64,000 nt of DNA from Methanoculleus thermophilus (GTDB taxonomy: Archaea; Halobacteriota; Methanomicrobia; Methanomicrobiales; Methanoculleaceae): assembly GCF_001571405.1 (NCBI RefSeq), contig NZ_BCNX01000004.1, forward strand, positions 186,001-250,000, in the 5' to 3' direction. Shown piece by piece: positions 48,572 through 55,626 of this stretch. A program made the translations under genes and the position numbers. Each line of letters begins with the position of its first letter. The first letter of the stretch is position 1. The notes beneath the pieces were generated by a model. It was not told the origin of the DNA. It ran no database searches and was given only the letters and a program-made list of their open reading frames with translations.

Positions 48572-50050
48572 CTACCGCCGAACCGGCGGGGCTCCGGGCA
48601 CCGGCGTTGCGGGCAGCATGAACGCGGCTGCAAGACCCACGAGAGCGAACACCGCCAGGACAACCAGGGCAAGGGCGTAGCCCAGGTTCCCCTCAACAAG
48701 GCTGGAGACGATGACGGTTCCTGCAATGGCCACGCCGAGCGATGAGCCCAGGTTCGAGACGCTGCGAGAGAGGCCCGATATCTCCCCCTGGTCCTCTTCG
48801 GGGAAACTGGACTGGACGACGGTGACCGAGGATGTCAGCATGACCCCGACGCCCAGACCGACCAGAAAGAGGCCCGGCACGAACGTGAAGACGTTGGACG
48901 TCTCCCGTACCAGCAGCAGCAGGAGGAAGACGCCAGCTACTGTCACGATAAACCCCGCCCGGATCAGCGTTGCCTGGGAATACTTCCGCGCCAGCCTGCC
49001 CGCGGCCATCGAGGAGAGCAGAATGCCGATCGTGGCCGGCGTAAGGATCAGGCCGGTCTCGATCGCGCTGTAGCCCCGCACGGTCTGCACATAGACGGAG
49101 ACCACAAAGGAGAGGCCTAAGAGGACCAGCCACTGGATGTTCTGCGTGATGAGACCGAGATTGGATGTGCGGTTCTTAAACATCCTGGTGTGCAACAGAG
49201 GCTCCTTGCCTGCCCGTTCCATGGATCGGATATGCCAGAAGAACCAGATCAGCAAAATCGCTCCGATGAACACGAAGACCCATACCGGCGAGATGCCGCC
49301 TTCCGGGATCACGACCGTGCTGCCGATGACGAAATCCTGGCTGGCCTTGAACCAGCCGTACGTCGAGGCCTGCAGGATGCCGACCACCACAAAGAAGAGT
49401 CCCGCCGCCGAGAGGATGGTTCCGACGATGTCGAAACCGGGTTTCTCGCCCTGGACACCCGGGTCGACGATCTTTCGGCTCTGGATGATGATTATTCCGA
49501 CGACAAGGGCCTGCACGACAAAGGCTGCCCGCCAGCTGATCGCGGTGGTGATGATCCCGCCGACCAGGGGACCTGCTGCCGCCCCGACCCCGCCCGCCGC
49601 ACTGATCGCACCGAAGGCGCGGGCGCGTGAGGTGAGGTCGGGAAAGAAGACGGTTGCGAGGATATACACCGGCGGGATCAGCAGCGCGGTCCCGATGCCT
49701 TCGAGGAGCGAGTAGCCGAGGATCAGGATCCCGAGCCCCGGTGCCGCTGCCGCTACCAGTGCTCCCACCCCGTAGACGAGGAGGCCTCGCCTGAAGAGGT
49801 ACGTGCGGCCCAGGATATCCGTCAACTTGCTGCCGGGGATCATCAGGGCTGCCATGGTAAGCGTAAAAACGGCGATGGTCGTCTGGACGCCGCTGACCGT
49901 CGTCCCCAGATCGGTGGCGATGTTGGTTATGGCCACGTTCATGTTGGAAGCAGCGTAACTGCAGATGAACTGGGCCAGCGCAAGCGGCAGGAGCACGCCC
50001 TGCGGGGTTGCGGTTGCTGTCCCGGGAGCCGGATCTGCGGTAGTATCCAT
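48572..50050 (-). CDS. MFS drug:H+ antiporter (DHA2, 14-helix)
   Basis: A 492-residue protein with 14 predicted membrane helices. Family motifs: NVAITNIATDLGTT (motif near the first helix, VALP-like position), GSKLTDILGRTYLFRRGLL (MFS motif A), GISAAGGVGAAAGPLVGGII (motif C, the antiporter signature) and a 14-helix EmrB/QacA arrangement with a long soluble loop. It should export lipophilic drugs or toxins in exchange for protons. The C-terminus runs directly into the paralogue stump. A TATA-like stretch lies near 50090 on the minus strand. Confidence 0.9.
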   Translation of the reverse strand: MDTTADPAPGTATATPQGVLLPLALAQFICSYAASNMNVAITNIATDLGTTVSGVQTTIAVFTLTMAALMIPGSKLTDILGRTYLFRRGLLVYGVGALVAAAAPGLGILILGYSLLEGIGTALLIPPVYILATVFFPDLTSRARAFGAISAAGGVGAAAGPLVGGIITTAISWRAAFVVQALVVGIIIIQSRKIVDPGVQGEKPGFDIVGTILSAAGLFFVVVGILQASTYGWFKASQDFVIGSTVVIPEGGISPVWVFVFIGAILLIWFFWHIRSMERAGKEPLLHTRMFKNRTSNLGLITQNIQWLVLLGLSFVVSVYVQTVRGYSAIETGLILTPATIGILLSSMAAGRLARKYSQATLIRAGFIVTVAGVFLLLLLVRETSNVFTFVPGLFLVGLGVGVMLTSSVTVVQSSFPEEDQGEISGLSRSVSNLGSSLGVAIAGTVIVSSLVEGNLGYALALVVLAVFALVGLAAAFMLPATPVPGAPPVRR

Positions 50051-50276
50051 CGTATCAGCCCTCGAATCGAATGTGTCAGATGGACCCGGTGTATATTAAT
50101 GTAATTGCCCGGGCAGTGTACCCTCTGTACGGGAAAGCGGAGGGCCGATCCGGCGGCAACGGCAAGCATATCGTGGTCAGTTTTCCGTTCGAGTTGATGT
50201 GTTCCCCCGCTATCACAAATAAGAGACCTCAGGCGCTGCATAGTGCCGTTAGGGCAACCCGAAATTAAATTCTCCA

Positions 50277-50286
50277 AAAAATATAT
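50277..50286 (+). promoter_or_regulatory. TATA box of GH63-type gene
   Basis: AAAAATATAT is centred about 27-30 nt before ATG 50313; no ribosome-binding site, so probably leaderless. Confidence 0.55.
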
Positions 50287-50312
50287 CATGTTCAGGATGG
50301 TCTGGCTCGCGC

Positions 50313-53063
50313 ATGACACTGAGAACGTTTGTACCCGGGACGTCCGAGGGGCGGCGGCTGCTCGAGATCCGCGACGACGGTATCCCCTGGCGGCGGTGGG
50401 GGCCCTACCTGAGCGAGCGACAGTGGGGAACGGTGAGGGAGGATTACGGGGAGGACGGCAATTCCTGGGCCTACTTCACGCACGATCAGGCACGGTCCCG
50501 CGCTTACCGATGGGGGGAAGACGGGATTGCCGGCATCTCCGACGATACCCAGCGCCTTTGTTTTGCGCTCGCCCTCTGGAACGGTAATGATCCCATCCTC
50601 AAGGAACGGCTCTTCGGTCTGACCAACAGTGAGGGAAATCACGGGGAGGACGTGAAGGAGTACTACTACTATCTCGACAACACCCCGTCGCACTCCTACA
50701 TGAAGTACCTCTACCGGTACCCGCAGGCCGCGTTCCCCTACAACGACCTTGTCGAGACGAACCGGCAGCGTAGCCGGTATGACCTGGAGTACGAACTCAT
50801 CGACACCGGCATCTTTGCCGACGACCGCTACTTCGACGTCTTCGTCGAGTACGCGAAGGCAACGCCTGAGGATATTCTGGTGCAGATCACCGTGCATAAC
50901 CGCGGACCTGAGGAGGCATCCCTGCACCTGCTACCCACCCTCTGGTTCCGCAACACCTGGTGGTCCGGGGAGGGCGCAAAGAGACCAACCCTCCAGAAGG
51001 CGGAGGGTCCATCGGGGATCGGTGTCGTTCAGGCCGGCCACCCGGACCTCGGGCAGCGGTATCTCTCCTGTGAAGGCGCCCCCGACCTGCTCTTCACCGA
51101 GAACGAGACCAACACGGAGCGGTTGTTCGGGATGCCGAACGCCTCGCCGTTCGTAAAAGACGGCATCAACGACTACATCGTCAAGGGGCGGACCGATGCC
51201 GTGAACCCTGAAGGTGTCGGGACCAAAGTTTCCGCACATTACCGGTTGACCCTCGCTCCGGGGGAAGCGCAGACGGTACGGCTGCGGCTCGCCCAGACCC
51301 CGCCCTCCGGGGAGGCACCGTTCGGGAGCCCCTTTGAGAACGTGCTCGCACAGCGGCAGAGGGAGGCGGACGCATTCTACGAGAACATCACCCCTCCATC
51401 GGTCGGCTCCGATGCGGCGAACGTGATGCGTCAGGCACTTGCCGGCATGCTCTGGACGAAGCAGTACTACCTCTATGAGGTCGACCGCTGGCTGGATGGG
51501 CACGATCCGGGCCAGCGGTCCTCGCTCAGGAACAACTCGTGGTTCCACATGATGAATGCCGATATCATATCGATGCCCGACAAGTGGGAGTACCCGTGGT
51601 ATGCGGCATGGGACCTGGCATTCCATACTGTTGCCCTTGCCATGGTGGACCCGGACTTTGCCAAAAACCAGCTCGACCTGATGCTGCGCGAGCGCTACCT
51701 GCATCCGAATGGCCAGATCCCGGCCTACGAATGGAACTTCAGCGACGTCAACCCTCCCGTGCATGCCTGGGCCGCTCTGTTCATATACCGCACGGAGAAG
51801 GAACTTCTCGGCGCGGGGGACGTGCAGTTCCTGGAGAGAATATTCCAGAAATTGCTGATGAACTTCACCTGGTGGGTGAACCGCAAGGACCGCACCGGCC
51901 AGAACGTCTTCGAGGGCGGGTTCCTCGGCCTGGACAACATCGGGGTCTTCGACCGCAGTGCACCCCTGCCCACGGGAGGATACCTGGAGCAGGCCGACGG
52001 GACGGCATGGATGGCCCTCTTTGCCCAGACAATGCTGGAGATTGCCTCTGAACTCGCCGTCCACGATCCAGTCTACCAGGAGATGGCGACCAAGTTCTTC
52101 GAGCACTTCGTCTGGATCGCCGCTGCGATGAACAGCCTGGGTGAGAACCAGGAGGGGATGTGGGACGAAGAGGACGGCTTTTATTATGATCTCCTCCGCC
52201 TGCCTGACGGCAGTGCAACCCGCCTCAAGGTGCGGTCCCTGGTGGGGCTGCTGCCTCTCGCTGCAAGCACGGTCTTTACCCGGGAGATGGTCGAGCAGAT
52301 GCCGGACTTCATAGAGCGGGCTCGATGGTTCAACCAGTACCATACGCGTATGGCGTCCACCATCTCGAACATCGGCCGGACCGGTGTCGGGGGACGGCTC
52401 CAGCTCTCGCTCCTCACCGAGGAGAGGCTGCGAAGGGTTCTTTCGCGAATGCTGGACGAGAACGAGTTCCTGAGCGATTACGGGATCCGGTCGCTTTCCC
52501 GTGCGCACCTAAAGAACCCCTACGTCTTTTACCTGGACGGGCAGGAGTACCTGGTCGAGTACCTGCCGGGGGACTCCGACTCGAGCATGTTCGGCGGGAA
52601 CTCCAACTGGCGGGGCCCCATCTGGTTCCCGATGAACATCATGCTGATCCGGGCGCTGCTGAACCTCTATGGCTACTACGGGAATGATTTCACGGTAGAA
52701 TGCCCGACCGGGTCGGGGAACCGGATGAACCTCTACCAGGTGAGCGAGGAGATTGCACGGCGCCTGACCCGGGTATTCCTCCGCGACGAGAGCGGTCGCC
52801 GTCCGGTCTTTGGCTACGCCCGGAAGTTCCAGGACGACCCCCACTGGCGCGACCACCTCCTTTTCTACGAGTACTTCCATGGGGATAACGGAGCCGGGAT
52901 CGGTGCCAGCCACCAGACCGGGTGGACGGGGCTCGTTGCCCGGATCATCCAGCTCTTCGGGTATATGAGTCCTGAACAGGTACTGGGGGAGGAAGCACGG
53001 AAGCTCGTTTACAGGAAAGAGGGTTCTCCTCCCCCACCGGTGGAGGGGCCTGCCGCCAGATAA
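50313..53063 (+). CDS. GH63-type glycosidase (mannosylglycerate hydrolase MGH1-like)
   Basis: A 916-residue soluble protein. The first 400 residues form a beta-sandwich-like domain (RWGPYLSERQWGTVREDYGEDGNSW, with YFTHDQARSRAYRWGEDG), the rest a large (alpha/alpha)6 barrel with WDLAFHTVAL, GQIPAYEWNFSDVNPPVHAW, GYLEQADGTAW, and SNWRGPIWFP and GDNGAGIGASHQTGWTG near the end. This matches GH63/MGH1-like proteins; the Asp in AYEWNFSD and Glu in a late motif are the probable acid/base, but I cannot fix them. No signal peptide; probably acts on cytosolic glucosylglycerate, mannosylglycerate or glycogen-like compounds. Confidence 0.85.
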   Translation: MTLRTFVPGTSEGRRLLEIRDDGIPWRRWGPYLSERQWGTVREDYGEDGNSWAYFTHDQARSRAYRWGEDGIAGISDDTQRLCFALALWNGNDPILKERLFGLTNSEGNHGEDVKEYYYYLDNTPSHSYMKYLYRYPQAAFPYNDLVETNRQRSRYDLEYELIDTGIFADDRYFDVFVEYAKATPEDILVQITVHNRGPEEASLHLLPTLWFRNTWWSGEGAKRPTLQKAEGPSGIGVVQAGHPDLGQRYLSCEGAPDLLFTENETNTERLFGMPNASPFVKDGINDYIVKGRTDAVNPEGVGTKVSAHYRLTLAPGEAQTVRLRLAQTPPSGEAPFGSPFENVLAQRQREADAFYENITPPSVGSDAANVMRQALAGMLWTKQYYLYEVDRWLDGHDPGQRSSLRNNSWFHMMNADIISMPDKWEYPWYAAWDLAFHTVALAMVDPDFAKNQLDLMLRERYLHPNGQIPAYEWNFSDVNPPVHAWAALFIYRTEKELLGAGDVQFLERIFQKLLMNFTWWVNRKDRTGQNVFEGGFLGLDNIGVFDRSAPLPTGGYLEQADGTAWMALFAQTMLEIASELAVHDPVYQEMATKFFEHFVWIAAAMNSLGENQEGMWDEEDGFYYDLLRLPDGSATRLKVRSLVGLLPLAASTVFTREMVEQMPDFIERARWFNQYHTRMASTISNIGRTGVGGRLQLSLLTEERLRRVLSRMLDENEFLSDYGIRSLSRAHLKNPYVFYLDGQEYLVEYLPGDSDSSMFGGNSNWRGPIWFPMNIMLIRALLNLYGYYGNDFTVECPTGSGNRMNLYQVSEEIARRLTRVFLRDESGRRPVFGYARKFQDDPHWRDHLLFYEYFHGDNGAGIGASHQTGWTGLVARIIQLFGYMSPEQVLGEEARKLVYRKEGSPPPPVEGPAAR

Positions 53064-53149
53064 GGGATATACAGGCCCGGAAAGGCGGCCCGGTCCGGCG
53101 AAATCCTCCTCGCTCCGCCGGACCGGGCCGGATGGGTGAGGACAGATAC

Positions 53150-53157
53150 CTATATAT
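53150..53157 (+). promoter_or_regulatory. TATA box of HdeD-like gene
   Basis: CTATATAT, followed 25 nt later by the inverted repeat at 53163-53183. Confidence 0.5.
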
Positions 53158-53162
53158 GGCGG

Positions 53163-53183
53163 CACCGTGCCCTCCGCACGGTG
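53163..53183. promoter_or_regulatory. Inverted repeat at HdeD-like start site
   Basis: CACCGTGC, 5-nt spacer, GCACGGTG: a perfect 8-bp dyad spanning the predicted transcription start and ending 5 nt before ATG 53189. It may be an operator or a leader hairpin. Confidence 0.55.
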
Positions 53184-53188
53184 TTGTC

Positions 53189-53740
53189 ATGGTTAACACG
53201 CAGTTTGGTGCCGGTTCCGTTGAACCCGGCGCTGCTCTGGCTCCGTCACGCTGGCTCGTCCTGCTGCTCGGCATTATCGCGGTCATCTTTGGCGTTCTCT
53301 TCTTCATCTACCCCATCCCAACGCTGGAGATCCTTGTCATGTTCCTCGGCCTGTACTGGTTGGCGAACGGTATCGTCGTGTTCATCAACCTGTTTACGGA
53401 TAAAACCGGCCGGGGCTGGAAACTGCTCGTCGGTATCCTCGGCATCCTCGCAGGAGTCCTCGTGCTCACTTATCCCCTCTACAGCGCTATCCTCATCCCG
53501 ACCGTCTTTGCCATCATCATCGGCGTGGAGGGGCTGATCATCGGGGCCGTCTACATGGTGCGGGGATTCTCCGGCGCCGGGTGGGGAACGGGGATCCTCG
53601 GCATCCTGAGCATCATCTTCGGCCTGGTCCTGATCGCAAACCCCCTCGTCGCGGCTGTCGGCCTGGTGCTGCTCCTTGCGGGGCTCGCCATCGTCGGCGG
53701 CATCGCGGCGATCGTCGTTTCATTCCGGTTGCCGGGGTGA
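53189..53740 (+). CDS. HdeD-family membrane protein
   Basis: The 183-residue protein has six hydrophobic helices in three pairs: LVLLLGIIAVIFGVLFFIYP, ILVMFLGLYWLANGIVVFI, KLLVGILGILAGVLVLTYP, SAILIPTVFAIIIGVEGLII, LGILSIIFGLVLIANPL and LVLLLAGLAIVGGIAAIVV. The repeated G-I-L-xx-xG-V/L pattern is the HdeD/DUF308 signature. HdeD is linked to acid stress in E. coli; here the role is unknown. It has a promoter palindrome. Confidence 0.85.
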   Translation: MVNTQFGAGSVEPGAALAPSRWLVLLLGIIAVIFGVLFFIYPIPTLEILVMFLGLYWLANGIVVFINLFTDKTGRGWKLLVGILGILAGVLVLTYPLYSAILIPTVFAIIIGVEGLIIGAVYMVRGFSGAGWGTGILGILSIIFGLVLIANPLVAAVGLVLLLAGLAIVGGIAAIVVSFRLPG

Positions 53741-53885
53741 AGGAGGGGAGGGGTCGGATGGTGTCCCTGGCGTGGAGGCACGATCTTTCCCCCTCTTTGC
53801 CCGTAAAGGTGTATTACGTTACCGCTTTCTCCGGTATGAGGGCGTGCGGGAGCGTCGTTGTGTAGTACCCGTAATACATCTGGAT

Positions 53886-53897
53886 AATATTATATAA
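53886..53897 (+). promoter_or_regulatory. TATA box of small lipoprotein gene
   Basis: AATATTATATAA is centred about 26 nt upstream of 53917, where the leader hairpin begins. Confidence 0.55.
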
Positions 53898-53916
53898 CTG
53901 CAGTTATCATTCGGCT

Positions 53917-53940
53917 CCGGGCAGTCATTCTGCCCGGGAG
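53917..53940 (+). promoter_or_regulatory. Leader hairpin overlapping the ribosome-binding site
   Basis: CCGGGCAG (53917-53924), 5-nt loop, CTGCCCGG (53930-53937) is a perfect stem; the GGGAG at 53936-53940 that serves ATG 53947 starts inside the stem. Folding would hide the binding site, so translation may be switched. Confidence 0.55.
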
Positions 53941-53946
53941 ATGGGT

Positions 53947-54366
53947 ATGAAGAAAACGGGAGTACTGTTCATCGCGCTGGTCCTTGTCCTGGCCTGCGCC
54001 GGTGCCGGATGCGTCCAGCCTTCAGAGCAGGAGGCGGAGGCGCAACTCTGCCAGGATCTCGGAGACCTCAGAGCAGCGCTTGAGAGCATGGAGAACACCA
54101 GCCTGAGATCCACTGTCGGAGATCTCCGGGAGGGACGGGACCAGGTCCGGTCCGCTATGGAGAGTGTCAGGGAGTCCGCGGGCCAGGTCGCTAACGTCCG
54201 GGTCGACGAACTCAATGCGGCGTATGAAGACCTCGATCAGGCCGTAGAGAACCTCCCCAATGATGCGACCGCCGTTGAGGCCATTCAGACCATCCGCCCG
54301 CAGATCCAGGCCGTCCGGGCGGAGCAGCAGAACCTTTACGCGAGCCTGAATTGCACGGAGCAGTGA
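53947..54366 (+). CDS. Small lipoprotein with coiled-coil body
   Basis: The 139-residue protein has a lipoprotein signal (TGVLFIALVLVLACAGAGC, lipid Cys at about residue 22) and an acidic, helical body with heptad-like repeats (LCQDLGDLRAALESMEN, VGDLREGRDQVRSAMESVRE, ELNAAYEDLDQAVENL) and two conserved Cys (LCQD and LNCTEQ) that may form a disulfide. No enzyme motif. Found near HdeD-like and radical SAM genes; role unknown. ATG 53947 is preferred over 53941 because the GGGAG site is 6 nt away. Confidence 0.72.
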   Translation: MKKTGVLFIALVLVLACAGAGCVQPSEQEAEAQLCQDLGDLRAALESMENTSLRSTVGDLREGRDQVRSAMESVRESAGQVANVRVDELNAAYEDLDQAVENLPNDATAVEAIQTIRPQIQAVRAEQQNLYASLNCTEQ

Positions 54367-54369
54367 GTA

Positions 54370-55626
54370 TTGCGAACGTTAGGGTCCGGCGGGAGGGCGC
54401 CCCCCGCCTTCCACGTCATGGCGAAACCGGCCGGGGCACGGTGCAACCTCGACTGTGCCTACTGTTTTTACAAAGAGAAGAAAGGACTGTACCCGGACGG
54501 CACCTTCAGGATGACCGATAAGGTGATGGAGGAGTACATCCGCCAGACCATCGCGGGGCACACCGTGCCGGAGGTGACGTTCGCCTGGCAGGGGGGAGAG
54601 CCGACCCTGATGGGACTTCCGTTCTTTCGGCGGGCGGTGGCGGTCCAGAAGAAGTATGCCGGGCCGAAAACCCGCATCGAGAACACCTTCCAGACGAACG
54701 GCCTCCTCCTTGACGATAAGTGGTGCCGGTTCTTCCGCGAGAACAGGTTCCTCGTCGGCCTCTCGATGGACGGCCCCCGCGACCTCCATGACGCCTACCG
54801 GCGGGACCGACAGGGCTGCGGCACGTTCGACCGGGTCGAGAAAGCCGCCCTTCTCCTCCAGAAGCACCGGGTCGCATTCAACATCCTCTGTGCGGTCACG
54901 AGCACGAATGCCGATCATCCCCAGGAGGTCTACCGGTTCTTCCGCGACGAACTCGGTGCACCCTACATCCAGTTCATCCCCATCGTCGAGCGTGAGGACG
55001 GGAGCAGAGTCTCCGACCGGTCCGTCCGGCCGGACCAGTGGGGCCGGTTCCTGATCGAGGTCTTTGATGAGTGGGTCAGGAGGGACGTCGGCCGGTTCTT
55101 CGTCCTGAACTTCGACTGGGCGCTCGCGGGCTGGCTCGGGATGGCAGGATCGGTCTGCGTCTTTGCCCCCACCTGCGGCCTTGGGGTGGCGCTCGAGCAT
55201 AACGGCGACCTCTACTCCTGCGACCACTTCGTCGAACCGGACCACCTCCTCGGCAACATCCTCGCAACACCGCTCGCTGAACTCGTAGCCTCCGAGAAAC
55301 AGCGGCGGTTCGGGGCGGCCAAGCGCGGGACGCTCCCCCGGCAGTGCCGGGAGTGCAGGTTCCTTTCCGTCTGCAACGGCGAGTGTCCAAAAAACCGGTT
55401 CGTCGATGGGGGCTTGAACTATCTCTGTGAAGGGTATCGGGCGTTCTTCTCCCACGCCGACCGCCCGATGCGGATGATGGCCGGCCTGCTCCGGCGGGGG
55501 CGGCCCGCGGGCGAGGTGATGCCGATGCTCGCGGCAAAGGTGGGGCGGAACGAGCCCTGTCCCTGCGGGAGCGGCCAGAAGTACAAAAGATGCTGTGGGA
55601 GAAGGGGGGCATTTAGTCCCGCTTGA
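54370..55626 (+). CDS. Anaerobic sulfatase-maturating enzyme with SEC-C domain
   Basis: A 418-residue radical SAM enzyme. Cys25, Cys29, Cys32 (CNLDCAYC) bind the SAM cluster, and a SPASM region holds seven further Cys (CGLGVALEHNGDLYSC, CRECRFLSVCNGECPKN) as in anSME. The end carries GRNEPCPCGSGQKYKRCCG, a SEC-C zinc motif, joined on. It turns the active-site Cys of a sulfatase into formylglycine without oxygen. The target lies next door: the sulfatase on the opposite strand has a CxPTR site, and the two genes overlap by 14 bp at their 3' ends. TTG 54370 keeps the full conserved N-terminus. Confidence 0.9.
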   Translation: MRTLGSGGRAPPAFHVMAKPAGARCNLDCAYCFYKEKKGLYPDGTFRMTDKVMEEYIRQTIAGHTVPEVTFAWQGGEPTLMGLPFFRRAVAVQKKYAGPKTRIENTFQTNGLLLDDKWCRFFRENRFLVGLSMDGPRDLHDAYRRDRQGCGTFDRVEKAALLLQKHRVAFNILCAVTSTNADHPQEVYRFFRDELGAPYIQFIPIVEREDGSRVSDRSVRPDQWGRFLIEVFDEWVRRDVGRFFVLNFDWALAGWLGMAGSVCVFAPTCGLGVALEHNGDLYSCDHFVEPDHLLGNILATPLAELVASEKQRRFGAAKRGTLPRQCRECRFLSVCNGECPKNRFVDGGLNYLCEGYRAFFSHADRPMRMMAGLLRRGRPAGEVMPMLAAKVGRNEPCPCGSGQKYKRCCGRRGAFSPA

